In this document: positions 44,552 to 53,601 of the stretch, one piece after another
Numbering within the stretch: the first letter of the stretch is position 1
How the letters are laid out: each line of letters opens with the position of its first letter
Assembly (NCBI RefSeq): GCF_902833225.1
Contig: NZ_CADFEI010000018.1
Coordinates: forward strand, 62,001-126,000
Direction: 5' to 3'
Source of the DNA: Burkholderia sp. BCC1644
Lineage (GTDB): Bacteria; Pseudomonadota; Gammaproteobacteria; Burkholderiales; Burkholderiaceae
Length of the DNA stretch: 64,000 nucleotides
Translations under genes and position numbers: made by a program
The notes under the pieces: model-generated
Databases searched by the model: none
Seen by the model: only the letters and a program-made list of their open reading frames with translations
What the model was told of the DNA's origin: nothing

Positions 44552-45529
44552 TCAGCCTTCCGGCATGCTGCCGTCGAGGGCGCGTTCGAGCGCGTCGAGT
44601 GCACGGGCCGTCGAGTCCGGCGCGATGCAGTCGACGACGATCCGCTCGGGCATGGCGCGCAGCCACGTGATCTGGCGCTTGCAGAGCTGGCGCGTCGCGA
44701 AGATGCCTTTGTCGCGCATCGTCCGGTAGTCGGTGTCGCCGTCGAGGAATTCCCACGCCTGCCGGTAGCCGACGCAGCGCATCGACGGCAGGTCGGGATG
44801 GAGATCCTCGCGGCGGCGCAGCCGTTCGACTTCGTCGATGAAGCCTGCATCGAGCATCGCGTCGAAGCGCTGCGCGATCCGTGCGTGCAGCACCGCGCGA
44901 TCCGACGGTTCGAGCGCGACCGGCACGAAACGGAACGCGGCGGCCGCATCGTCGGTGCGGCGCGGCGCGGCGAGCAGCACCGACATCGGCTGCCCGCTCA
45001 GCATGAAGATCTCGAGCGCACGCTGGATCCGCTGCGAATCGTTCGGTGCGAGCCGCGCGGCCGTGTCGGGATCGACCTGCGCGAGCCGCGCATGCAGCGC
45101 GGGCCAGCCGTCGCGCTCGGCTTCGGCATCGAGTGTCGCGCGCACGTCCGGATCGGCGCCGGGCAGGTCGTTGAGCCCCTGCGTCAGCGCCTTGTAGTAC
45201 AGCATCGTGCCGCCTGCGAGCAATGGCGTGCGGCCGCGCGCGATGATCTCGCCGATCAGGCGCAGCGTGTCCGTGCGGAATTCCGCGGCCGAATACGCGT
45301 CGGCCGGGTCGATGATGTCGATCAGGTGGTGCGGCACGCTCGCGCGCTCTTCGCGCGACGGTTTCGCGGTGCCGATATCCATGTCGCGGTAGACGAGCGC
45401 CGAATCGACGCTGACGATCTCGATCGGGCGGCGCGCGGCGAGCGCCAGCGCCGCGGCCGTCTTGCCTGAAGCGGTGGGGCCGAGCAGGCAGGCGATCGTC
45501 GTCGGAGCGGACTGCGGTGAAGCGCTCAT
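44552..45529 (-). CDS. miaA: tRNA dimethylallyltransferase
   Basis: A 325-residue enzyme that adds the dimethylallyl group to A37 of tRNAs reading UNN codons. The P-loop is LLGPTASGKTAAALAL (about 14-29), followed by EIVSVDSALVYRDMDIGTAKP (about 36-56) and the tRNA-binding region IRGCR-like QRIQRALEIFMLSGQP. RQLCKRQITWLR near the C-terminus is also family-typical. The ATG overlaps the mutL stop by 4 bp, so it is coupled to mutL. Confidence 0.95.
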   Translation of the reverse strand: MSASPQSAPTTIACLLGPTASGKTAAALALAARRPIEIVSVDSALVYRDMDIGTAKPSREERASVPHHLIDIIDPADAYSAAEFRTDTLRLIGEIIARGRTPLLAGGTMLYYKALTQGLNDLPGADPDVRATLDAEAERDGWPALHARLAQVDPDTAARLAPNDSQRIQRALEIFMLSGQPMSVLLAAPRRTDDAAAAFRFVPVALEPSDRAVLHARIAQRFDAMLDAGFIDEVERLRRREDLHPDLPSMRCVGYRQAWEFLDGDTDYRTMRDKGIFATRQLCKRQITWLRAMPERIVVDCIAPDSTARALDALERALDGSMPEG

Positions 45530-47526
45530 TGGCCGCGCATGAACAGGCGGTCGAGATCGTTCAGCGTGAGCTGATACCAGGTCGGCCGGCCGTGATTGCA
45601 CTGGTCGGCGCGCTCGGTCGCCTCCATCTGGCGCAGCAGCGCGTTCATCTCGTCGAGCGTCAGGCGCCGGTTCGCGCGCACCGCGTGATGGCACGCGAGC
45701 GTGCCGAGCAGTTCGTGCTGGCGCTCGGTGAGCACGCGCGAGCCGCCGAACGCGTGCAGGTCGGCGAGCACCGCACGCGCGAGCGACTGCAGGTCGGCAT
45801 CCTTCAGCAGCGCCGGCACCGCGCGGATCGCGAGCGTCGTCGGCGACAGCACCGCGAGGTCGAAGCCGAGCGACTCGAGCGTGTCGCGTTCTTCCTCGAC
45901 CGTGCCGATCTCGACCGGCGTGGCCGTCATCGAGATCGGCAGCAGCAGCGCCTGCACGGCCACCGTGCGGTCGGCGAGCGCGTTCTTGAACTGTTCGTAC
46001 AGGATCCGCTCGTGCGCCGCGTGCATGTCGACGATCACGAGGCCGTACGCGTTCTGCGCGAGCACGTAGATGCCGTGGATCTGGCCGAGCGCGAAGCCGA
46101 GCGGCTGCTCGTCGTGCGTGGTGGCGGCGATCGGTGATGCGGTGAAGCCCGGCAAGGACGCGACGGGTGCGCCGGCCGAATCGCTTGCGACGGTTGTCGT
46201 GCCGTCCGGCGTGCCGGCACCCGTATCCTTGCGGCCGAACATCGCGTCGTAAAGCGCGAGCGGTTGCGCGACGGGCAGCGTGCCCTGCGTCATGCGTGCC
46301 TGGCGCATCCAGGTGTTGCCTGACGACGAGGACGACGGCGACGAGAAGCCGCTACCACCGATGCCGGCGCTGCCGCCGGTCGCGTGGCCCTGGCTCTGCC
46401 CGAGCGGCGTGTCGAGGAACGACGACGGCCCGCGCGGCGTGGGTTCGATATGCGCGGCGTGGCCGCCCGCCGTGGTTTCCGGCGACGCGCCCGCGTGGCG
46501 CGCGAGCGCGCGCTGGACCGCATGAAACACGTACTGGTGGATCGAGCGCGAATCGCGGAAGCGCACTTCGATCTTCGACGGATGCACGTTCACGTCGACG
46601 GCTTCGGGCGGCAGGTCGAGGAACAGCACGTACGACGGGTAGCGGTCGCCGTGCAGCACGTCCTCGTAGGCCGCGCGCACCGCGTGCGTCAGCAGCTTGT
46701 CGCGCACGAAGCGGCCGTTGACGAAGAAATATTGCTGGTCGGCGCGCCCGCGGCTTGCGGTCGGCAGCCCGGCGCAGCCGTAGACGGCCAGCGGGCCGGC
46801 CTGTTCGTCGAGCGGCAGGTGCGCGGTCGCGAAGCTGTCGCCGAGGATCTTCGCGACGCGCTGCGCGGGCTCGGTCGCATTCCAGTGCTCGACGGCCTTG
46901 CCGTTGTGCAGCACCGAGATCGCGACGTCCGGCCGCGCGAGCGCCGCGCGGCGGATCATTTCCAGGCAGTGGCCGAATTCGGTCTGCTCGCTCTTCAGGA
47001 ACTTGCGTCGCGCGGGCGTGTTGAAGTACAGCTCGCGCACCTCGATCGTCGTGCCGGTCGAGCCGGCGGCGGGCGACAGCACGCCCGTCTGCGCATCGAT
47101 CTTCATCGCGTGCGCGGCATCGGCCGTGCGGCTCGTGATCGACATCTCGGCGACCGACGCGATCGACGCGAGCGCTTCGCCGCGGAACCCGAGCGTCGCG
47201 ACGGCTTCGAGCTCCTCGAGCGAGCGGATCTTGCTGGTCGCATGGCGCATCAGCGCGAGCGCCAGCTCGTCGGGCGGGATCCCGCAGCCGTCGTCGGTGA
47301 TCGAGATGCGCTTCACGCCGCCTTCTTCCAGCACGATGCGCAGCGACGTCGCGCCGGCGTCCATCGCGTTCTCGAGCAGCTCCTTGACGACCGACGCCGG
47401 GCGTTCGACGACCTCGCCGGCGGCGATCTGGCTGATCAGCTGGTCGGGCAGGGGCTGGATCGCGCGCAGCGGGCGCGGAGCGGGGGCGGGCGCGGCGCCC
47501 GCGGCCGTTTCGGTGATATCGGACAT
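45526..47526 (-). CDS. mutL: DNA mismatch repair protein MutL
   Basis: A 666-residue MutL. The GHL ATPase N-terminal half has VVKELLENAMDAGA (about 45-58), the DDGCGIPPDEL loop and TLGFRGEALASIASV (about 105-119). A Gly/Ser/Thr-rich linker (about 350-460) leads to the dimerisation domain. There the endonuclease-type motif DMHAAHERILYE (about 505-516) and CNHGRPT near the C-terminus are present, so this MutL may nick DNA, unlike E. coli MutL. The start is the ATG at 47526. It is followed by miaA with a 4-bp overlap. Confidence 0.95.
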   Translation of the reverse strand: MSDITETAAGAAPAPAPRPLRAIQPLPDQLISQIAAGEVVERPASVVKELLENAMDAGATSLRIVLEEGGVKRISITDDGCGIPPDELALALMRHATSKIRSLEELEAVATLGFRGEALASIASVAEMSITSRTADAAHAMKIDAQTGVLSPAAGSTGTTIEVRELYFNTPARRKFLKSEQTEFGHCLEMIRRAALARPDVAISVLHNGKAVEHWNATEPAQRVAKILGDSFATAHLPLDEQAGPLAVYGCAGLPTASRGRADQQYFFVNGRFVRDKLLTHAVRAAYEDVLHGDRYPSYVLFLDLPPEAVDVNVHPSKIEVRFRDSRSIHQYVFHAVQRALARHAGASPETTAGGHAAHIEPTPRGPSSFLDTPLGQSQGHATGGSAGIGGSGFSSPSSSSSGNTWMRQARMTQGTLPVAQPLALYDAMFGRKDTGAGTPDGTTTVASDSAGAPVASLPGFTASPIAATTHDEQPLGFALGQIHGIYVLAQNAYGLVIVDMHAAHERILYEQFKNALADRTVAVQALLLPISMTATPVEIGTVEEERDTLESLGFDLAVLSPTTLAIRAVPALLKDADLQSLARAVLADLHAFGGSRVLTERQHELLGTLACHHAVRANRRLTLDEMNALLRQMEATERADQCNHGRPTWYQLTLNDLDRLFMRGQ

Positions 47527-47699
47527 GGCCGAATTATAGCGAGGCCGCACGCGCGTGCCGGGGCGGCGGGCCGTTACGTTTTTTCACGGAGCCTTAAGGT
47601 AGTTTCGGTATCATGACTCCATTGCGCGCGCCGCCTTGGCTGGCGGGCGCTTCCGCCATTTCCGGCCGTTCCGGCCCTATCGCCTTCGAGGAATTGCAT

Positions 47700-48383
47700 T
47701 TGGATACGCTGCTTCATTTCGTCAACCTTGTCCTGCATATCGACGCCTTCCTCGGCGACTTCATCCGGCAGTACGGCGCGTGGGTCTATCTCGTGCTGTT
47801 CCTGATCGTGTTCTGCGAGACGGGGCTCGTCGTGTTCCCGTTCCTGCCGGGCGATTCGCTGCTGTTCATCGGCGGCGCGTTCGCGGCGACGGGCGAAATG
47901 AACGTCGGCGCGCTGATCGTACTGCTGCTCGTCGCGGCGATCTCCGGCAATACCGTGAACTACCTGATCGGCCGCTGGGTCGGCCCGAAGGTGTTCAATA
48001 CGCATATCCCGGTGCTCGAGCGTTTCCTCGACCGCGCCGCGCTGCAGAAGACGCACTCGTTCTACGACAAGCACGGCGGCAAGACGATCGTGCTCGCACG
48101 CTTCATCCCGGTCGTGCGCACGTTCGCGCCGTTCGTTGCGGGCGCGTCGTCGATGAGCGCCGCGCGCTTCCAGCTCTTCAACGTGATCGGTGCGCTGGTC
48201 TGGGTGCTGCTGCTCGTGTTGCTCGGCTATTTCTTCGGCAACATCCCGTTTATCCGCCAGTACCTGAACGTGATCGTGCTGGTCGGTATCGGTGCGGCGA
48301 TCGTGCCGGTCGCGCTCGGCGCGGTGTGGAAGCTGGTACGCGGGAAGCAGTCGGACAATGCGCAGAAGACGGGCGGGCGCTGA
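47700..48383 (+). CDS. DedA family membrane protein
   Basis: A 227-residue DedA/SNARE-associated protein with about five hydrophobic segments. Family marks include FCETGLVVFPFLPGDSLLF (about 42-60), GNTVNYLIGRWVG, and KTIVLARFIPVVRTFAPFVAG (the Arg-containing re-entrant loop, about 137-157). DedA proteins move lipids such as undecaprenyl phosphate across the inner membrane. I use the TTG at 47700 because GAGGA lies just upstream; an in-frame ATG at 47613 would add 29 residues but its leader looks like a promoter -10 (TATCAT). A terminator follows. Confidence 0.88.
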   Translation: MDTLLHFVNLVLHIDAFLGDFIRQYGAWVYLVLFLIVFCETGLVVFPFLPGDSLLFIGGAFAATGEMNVGALIVLLLVAAISGNTVNYLIGRWVGPKVFNTHIPVLERFLDRAALQKTHSFYDKHGGKTIVLARFIPVVRTFAPFVAGASSMSAARFQLFNVIGALVWVLLLVLLGYFFGNIPFIRQYLNVIVLVGIGAAIVPVALGAVWKLVRGKQSDNAQKTGGR

Positions 48384-48412
48384 GCGCGCGCGTTTCTTTT
48401 GCTTCGGCGCAA

Positions 48413-48446
48413 TAAAAAAGCGTGGCGAGTGCCACGCTTTTTTTTC
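48413..48446. terminator. bidirectional intrinsic terminator between dedA-type gene and mscS
   Basis: AAAAAAGCGTGGC and GCCACGCTTTTTTTT form a stem with A and T runs, between two convergent genes. Confidence 0.9.
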
Positions 48447-48460
48447 GTCGGTCGATGCCG

Positions 48461-49273
48461 TTACGCGTTGCGATGCGAGACCGGCGTTTCGGGCGTCGGG
48501 TATTGCGCGTCGCGGAACGTCTCGAGGATCACGCGGTTGGTGTCGCAGTACACCTGCCAGTAGTTCTCGGGCGCCGTGGACGGGCGCACGAACAGCAACG
48601 GGCCTTCCGGCGTGAACTGGAACACACCGACGTCCGGTGCCGGGTTGGTCAGCACGTTCGGGATCTGCTGGATCGACGTCTTCAGGCGGTTGATCGCGTC
48701 AACCGCATCGACGCCGTTCGCGATCTTCGCGGTCAGGTCGACACGACGGTACGACGTCGCGCTGTAGTTGGCGATGTTGTCCGAGAAGATCTTGTTGTTG
48801 CCGACGATCGTGACGATGTTGTCGGGCGTGATGATCGTCGTGCCGAACAGGCCGAGCTCCTTCACCGTGCCGGTGACGCCGCCCGCGTTGATCACGTCGC
48901 CGATCTTGAACGGGCGCAGCACCTGCATGAATACGCCCGCGGCGAAGTGCGCGAGCAGGCCGCCCCAGGCGGTGCCGATCGCGAGGCCGAGGCCGGCGAG
49001 CAGCGCGGCGAACGAGGTGGTCTGCACGCCGAAGATCTGCAGGATCGCGAGGATCAGCAGGATCGTCAGCAGCACGCCGACGACGGAGGTCAGGTAGTCG
49101 GTGAGCGTCGGGTCGACCTTGCCGCTGCGGCGGACGACCTTGCCGAGCAGGCGGGTACCGATGCGGATCGCCCAGCGGCCGACGAACCACAAGACGATCG
49201 CGGCGAGGAGGTTGAGGCCGAAGTCGAGGCCGCGGGTCATCAGGAATTGCTGGGCGGTGGCGAGGTCGATCAT
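48461..49273 (-). CDS. small-conductance mechanosensitive channel, MscS family
   Basis: A 270-residue MscS-type channel, close to E. coli MscS (286). Three N-terminal membrane helices (about 15-37, 62-84, 88-110) are followed by the pore-lining Gly/Ala helix (LLAGLGLAIGTAWGGLLAHFA) and the cytoplasmic beta domain beginning RPFKIGDVI (about 119-127). It opens under hypo-osmotic stress. It is the last core gene before the polysaccharide locus. Confidence 0.92.
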   Translation of the reverse strand: MIDLATAQQFLMTRGLDFGLNLLAAIVLWFVGRWAIRIGTRLLGKVVRRSGKVDPTLTDYLTSVVGVLLTILLILAILQIFGVQTTSFAALLAGLGLAIGTAWGGLLAHFAAGVFMQVLRPFKIGDVINAGGVTGTVKELGLFGTTIITPDNIVTIVGNNKIFSDNIANYSATSYRRVDLTAKIANGVDAVDAINRLKTSIQQIPNVLTNPAPDVGVFQFTPEGPLLFVRPSTAPENYWQVYCDTNRVILETFRDAQYPTPETPVSHRNA

Positions 49274-49370
49274 GGGGGCTCTTGGTCGGACAGTATCAGT
49301 AAATTCAGATCATTATAGAAATTTCTTCGTCCGTGGCGTAAGGAATGACGGACAGGAAGGCGCTATTCGA

Positions 49371-50456
49371 TTAGCGGTACATGAACCCATAGACCACAGC
49401 TTCCATCGCGCGGCTAGCAGGATTCTTGCCGCAAGGCTGGATGATCAGTTCACGATCCTTGTGCCTTGGAGCAGTAATGAGGTGGCGCGCCGGCTGCACG
49501 GTGGGGAACCATGAGAAAAGGTCGTGGTGCGAAATCTGGGCGCCCCCGGTGATCTGCACGATACCCGACCACCCGTGGTTGTGAAAGATGGGTAATACTT
49601 CGACCGCGTCCGGGAAATTCACCCGGATAGCCCAGTTGCTGCCACGCAGGTGCGAACCATCTTTTCGGGTCGTCAGCGAATGACTTCCCACGTAGCGCAC
49701 GGCGGCGGCATCGTGCTTGACGAATATGTAGGATTCCTTTCTGTAATCGTCCGGCTTGATGCGCCAGTCCAGATTCGGTTCGCCGATCTTGCGAGCAGCA
49801 ATGAAGAAGTCATGGCCTACCTCGGGGTACTCGCTTCCGACCTGCGCGACTCGTATTTCGAATCCCGCATCTTCGACTAGTGCCACCCAGTGGTTTGGCC
49901 CGAAAAAATACGGATGTTCCGGGTTGACTTCCCAACCAAATGGTACGGCCATCAACAGGTTGCCCCCCATTCTGATGATGCGGTTCAGTTCGCGGAATGT
50001 GCTGAACAGATCGAAGCTGTGTTCGATGCAGTGCGACGAGAAAACTGCATCAAAGGTCGAATCCGGGAACGAGTATTGATCGTTGTAGCCGAACGCGAAG
50101 TGATCACCAGGAATGCCATACGCCGCCGCACTTGCGCGCGAACCGTCTACGGCACGCTGGTCCACGTCGAGATACCAGTAATCGAATTTGCGATCCGTCA
50201 GGTAGTCGAGCAACTTCGGAAAGAGGTTGCCGCCGCCGACATCCAGCACCTTCGATCCGTCGCGAATGAACCGGGCAGCCTCTTTCCATCGACCGAGGTA
50301 TGCGTCGTGCCGCTTTGCGATGTAGGCATCGACATCCCCCTCGCGTTGCTTGACTCCCTCGTACCAGTTGGACGTCATGTCTGCCTGACGTTGGGCGAAC
50401 GTTTCTCGAGCTAACGCGATTTTGCCTGGGTTGCCAGTCTGTGTGTCTGATCTCAT
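49371..50456 (-). CDS. SAM-dependent methyltransferase, two-domain, polysaccharide-locus type
   Basis: A 361-residue protein. A class I Rossmann methyltransferase occupies about residues 60-220, with motif I VLDVGGGNLFPKLL (about 69-82), the acidic motif II YWYLDVDQ, and FDAVFSSHCIEHSFD with IRMGGNLLMAVPFG. The last 120 or so residues (from about WRIKPDDYRKE) do not resemble a methyltransferase; they are rich in aromatic and His residues (IFHNHGWSG, HHDLFSWFP) and may bind a sugar. The likely role is O- or C-methylation of a sugar nucleotide or glycan. It is at the edge of the capsule locus. Confidence 0.8.
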   Translation of the reverse strand: MRSDTQTGNPGKIALARETFAQRQADMTSNWYEGVKQREGDVDAYIAKRHDAYLGRWKEAARFIRDGSKVLDVGGGNLFPKLLDYLTDRKFDYWYLDVDQRAVDGSRASAAAYGIPGDHFAFGYNDQYSFPDSTFDAVFSSHCIEHSFDLFSTFRELNRIIRMGGNLLMAVPFGWEVNPEHPYFFGPNHWVALVEDAGFEIRVAQVGSEYPEVGHDFFIAARKIGEPNLDWRIKPDDYRKESYIFVKHDAAAVRYVGSHSLTTRKDGSHLRGSNWAIRVNFPDAVEVLPIFHNHGWSGIVQITGGAQISHHDLFSWFPTVQPARHLITAPRHKDRELIIQPCGKNPASRAMEAVVYGFMYR

Positions 50457-51195
50457 CCGGGGTTTCCTCGTTGTTTTCAGCGTTGGCCAGGAACTGCTTA
50501 CATTTCAGAATGTGTATCTACATCCTGTTATTTGTGCGAGTAAGGCAAAGTGATTCTGACGTTGTCGGGTGACAGTATATGGAAGAAAGTACGAGACGGA
50601 CTCGCGAAATGACGACGATCGGAGCGAACGTCGACCGACTTTCGGTGACTCCACGTGGCGGTGCCGTGGATGGGCTGGACCTACCCTGGAGGGTCAACTT
50701 GACGATGGCAACGCAAAGCGTCTGGCAGCGCGTTGTGCTTGGGATGGCGGGCGTGAAAAAATCGAACGTATGCTGATCGAATCGATCATCGGGTGAGCAC
50801 ACCGGCATTCATTCGGAGCACAAAAAACGGACCGTTAGCGGATGGGTGTTTGCTGGGCGGGCACAGTCCAAGCTGCATCTAGCCGCGAGCGTGGCAGTAC
50901 CAGAATCGAAGGTGCGGCAGTGCTCCTGGCGGTAATCAACAACACGGCTCTAGTACCGAGCAGAAGTAAAGTGATCGGCGATAGGTGAGGTGGGGTAGTG
51001 ATTAGGCGGCCACTGGCTTCACTATCCGTGTTCCTGTTTGCGGTCGTCGATGCTGCGGTGTATGTTGGTTCAGTGTTGGGGCATCATTTGAAAGTGTAGA
51101 GCGGTGCGAGTTCATTGAATTTCGTGCGCTATATAATTTGAACTCGCATAAAACTTGCGACTACAGTTGATGTGCCATCGGTAGCGGGCCTATGT
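50457..51195. other. 739-bp stretch without a convincing gene
   Basis: I see no recognisable protein, RNA or insertion sequence here. Base composition is lower in GC than the core chromosome and declines toward the sulfotransferase. Short frames of 60-95 codons at 50518-50808 overlap on both strands and lack family likeness. A GTG frame at 50998-51099 would encode 33 residues with one hydrophobic segment. A perfect TATAAT occurs at 51132-51137 on the plus strand without a clear -35. It may be decayed genes or a long regulatory region. Confidence 0.55.
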
Positions 51196-51909
51196 TCAGT
51201 AATAATTTTCCAGGAACCAGTCAACGAATTTGGCGTGCGCTATTTGTTTTTCGCTTTGCGCCGTTTGTTTTATCTTTGCGAGATTAAATTCATGAGTTGC
51301 TTCTTCATTGGGTGGAAAATTGCATAGCATATTTAATTTATTAATGTTTTCAATTTTATCGCTGAGGAATTCTTCGTAGCTTATCTCAATGCGGCGATCC
51401 TGCGGGAGGGCGCTGGCGAATGATTCGAGGTAGATGTCGGATAGCAAAATTGATTTAAGCGCCTCCTCGATTTCTACTGAATCGGAGCTGATGTTGTTGT
51501 CCGGAGCGTCATTGGGGTCACCGTAATAATGGTAAAGTCCGGATTTCTTTGCCATTGCAAGGCTGATTGCTTGTTGTATTTTATTCTTCCTTCTTATCAC
51601 AATCCAATAGGCGTTCTGGCCAAAGAAGGCGTCTTTTACGGCATCGGAATTTGCCGACTCTCGCTTTATAATGGAGAGGGCCTTGCACATTATTTTCGAC
51701 GAGGCCCATCCTTCAGGGTTTAGATACAGATTGCTCTGGATTCCAATTATTTCATCTGCGGTCGATTCTGCGTGTAAGCCGGAGAATCGCTCCTGCGCCA
51801 GATCCCAGAATTCATATCCAAATCGCTCGTTGAGATAGTACGAGATGGATTCCGCAATAAATGTTGACCCGGAGCGGACTTCGCTTGCAATGTAAAGAGT
51901 TTTTCTCAT
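51196..51909 (-). CDS. Stf0-like sulfotransferase
   Basis: A 237-residue protein resembling the Stf0 sulfotransferases, which use PAPS to sulfate sugars. The 5'-phosphosulfate loop is SEVRSGSTFIAESI (about 9-22), and the 3'-phosphate region is WIVIRRKNKIQQAISLAMA (about 102-120). It ends LENYY. Codon use is AT-rich with many A/T third positions, very unlike its neighbours, which suggests recent transfer. The acceptor is unknown; its place in the locus suggests a capsule sugar. Confidence 0.75.
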   Translation of the reverse strand: MRKTLYIASEVRSGSTFIAESISYYLNERFGYEFWDLAQERFSGLHAESTADEIIGIQSNLYLNPEGWASSKIMCKALSIIKRESANSDAVKDAFFGQNAYWIVIRRKNKIQQAISLAMAKKSGLYHYYGDPNDAPDNNISSDSVEIEEALKSILLSDIYLESFASALPQDRRIEISYEEFLSDKIENINKLNMLCNFPPNEEATHEFNLAKIKQTAQSEKQIAHAKFVDWFLENYY

Positions 51910-52129
51910 GGCATCCTCTTGATTTGCTTTATGCCATTGCGGCGCATGGCGGTCGGCATCTTGCTAGTATTGTTATTGGTGACTTGCTGTTAATTTATCT
52001 TGGCGTAGCTTGCGATTTCAGCTGTTTACCCCGCGGCTGGACGATCGTGGCGACAGGAGGTCTGCGGGGCGCACGATTTTTCGCGCGACCCCGGATGCAG
52101 AAGCTTCGATCTCGGCTACCGCAACGCGT

Positions 52130-53560
52130 TCACTGTGCGGACTCCCGGCCATACGTGTCCTGAAAGCGAACGATATCGTCTTCTCCAAGGTATGCGCCTG
52201 ATTGCACCTCGATCAACTCGAGCGGGATCTTGCCGGGATTGCTCAAGCGGTGCGTTGCGCCGAGCGGGATGTAGGTCGACTGATTTTCGGTCAGCATGAT
52301 TTCCTTGTCGCCGTTCGTGACCATTGCCGTACCCTTGACGACGATCCAGTGCTCGGCGCGATGGTGGTGCATCTGCAGGCTAAGCTGTGCGCCCGGGTTC
52401 ACGATGATGCGCTTGACCTGGAAGCGGTCGCCCTGGTCGATGCCTTCGTAGGAACCCCACGGGCGGACAACGCGGCGATGCGTGACCGATTCGTGGCGAC
52501 CGGAGGCGTTCAGCCACTCGACGATCTTCTTGACATCCTGCGTCTTGTCGCGGTGGGCGACCAGCACGGCGTCGGCGGTTTCCACGATAACGATGTCGTC
52601 GAGGCCGATTGCCGCAACCATCCGGTGTTCAGCGCGGATATACGAGTTCTTCACCGAGTCGGTGAAGATGTCGCCGATCAGCGCGTTGCCGTGATCGTCG
52701 GCGTCCGCGATGTCTGCGAGCGCGCTCCACGACCCGATGTCGTTCCAGCCGAGGTCGGCCGCCGCGACGACGGCTGCGCGCTCGGTCTTTTCCATCACCG
52801 CGTAGTCGATCGAGACGTTCGGGCAGGCCGCGAACACGTCGGCGTCGAGGCGGACGAAGTCGTTGTCCCGCTTGGCGGATTCGAACGCGAGTTCTGCCTG
52901 GCGGGCAATCTCCGGCGCATGGCGATGCAGCTCCTCCATGTACGTGGACGCCCTAAGCATGAACATGCCGCTGTTCCAGTAGTAATTGCCATCGTTGAGG
53001 AAGCGCTCGGCCGTCGAGGTGTCGGGCTTTTCGACAAACGCGTCAACTTTGTAGACCTGCTTGTCGTCGACGATGGCCGGGCCGCGGCGGATGTAGCCGA
53101 AGCCGGTGTGCGCTTCTGTCGGCGTGATGCCGAACGTGACGAGGTGCTGGTCCGCAGCGATTGCCGCCGCCTCGGTTGCTGCGGCGATGAATGCCGGCTC
53201 GTCGAGAATGACGTGATCCGACGGCAGCACTAGCAGCAGCGCCTCGGGTGATTCGTGCAGCGCGAGCAGCGCGGCAATCGCGATCGCGGGCGCGGTGTTG
53301 CGACCTACCGGCTCGAGCACGATCGACGATGGCGTGATGCTGACCTGACGGAGTTGTTCCGCGACCAGGAAGCGCTGTTCGTTATTGGTGACGACGATGG
53401 GGGCCGTGGTGCCCGGGATGTGCTGAAGGCGAGCAGCTGTCTGCTGGACGAGCGTTTGATTGCCCGTCAACTTCAGGTACTGCTTCGGATAGCCGCCGCG
53501 CGACATCGGCCAAAGGCGGGTGCCGCTGCCGCCGCACAGAATTACCGGATGGATGTTCAT
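52130..53560 (-). CDS. manC: mannose-1-phosphate guanylyltransferase/mannose-6-phosphate isomerase
   Basis: A 476-residue bifunctional enzyme making GDP-mannose. The N-terminal nucleotidyltransferase has ILCGGSGTRLWPMSRGGYPK (about 7-26), VLPSDHVI (about 108-115) and FVEKPD (about 173-178). The C-terminal cupin is a type II phosphomannose isomerase with RPWGSYEGIDQGDRFQVKRI (about 365-384) and HHHRAEHWIVV (about 397-407). The ATG at 53560 begins MNIHPVILCGG. It supplies the substrate for gmd further right. The KpsC-like gene lies 41 bp upstream. Confidence 0.95.
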   Translation of the reverse strand: MNIHPVILCGGSGTRLWPMSRGGYPKQYLKLTGNQTLVQQTAARLQHIPGTTAPIVVTNNEQRFLVAEQLRQVSITPSSIVLEPVGRNTAPAIAIAALLALHESPEALLLVLPSDHVILDEPAFIAAATEAAAIAADQHLVTFGITPTEAHTGFGYIRRGPAIVDDKQVYKVDAFVEKPDTSTAERFLNDGNYYWNSGMFMLRASTYMEELHRHAPEIARQAELAFESAKRDNDFVRLDADVFAACPNVSIDYAVMEKTERAAVVAAADLGWNDIGSWSALADIADADDHGNALIGDIFTDSVKNSYIRAEHRMVAAIGLDDIVIVETADAVLVAHRDKTQDVKKIVEWLNASGRHESVTHRRVVRPWGSYEGIDQGDRFQVKRIIVNPGAQLSLQMHHHRAEHWIVVKGTAMVTNGDKEIMLTENQSTYIPLGATHRLSNPGKIPLELIEVQSGAYLGEDDIVRFQDTYGRESAQ

Positions 53561-53601
53561 GGTTGCAATTCCCAAGTCAAGTGTCCAATTTTGTGACTGG
53601 T

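Noticed and set aside
50569..50796. Frame ending in a DGNAKRLAARC-like segment, suggestive of an epimerase C-terminus
   Set aside because: The likeness is a few residues only and the rest does not match; I cannot support a pseudogene call.
50998..51099. 33-codon GTG frame with a hydrophobic stretch
   Set aside because: It is too short, lacks a clear family, and sits in a region without other coding signs.
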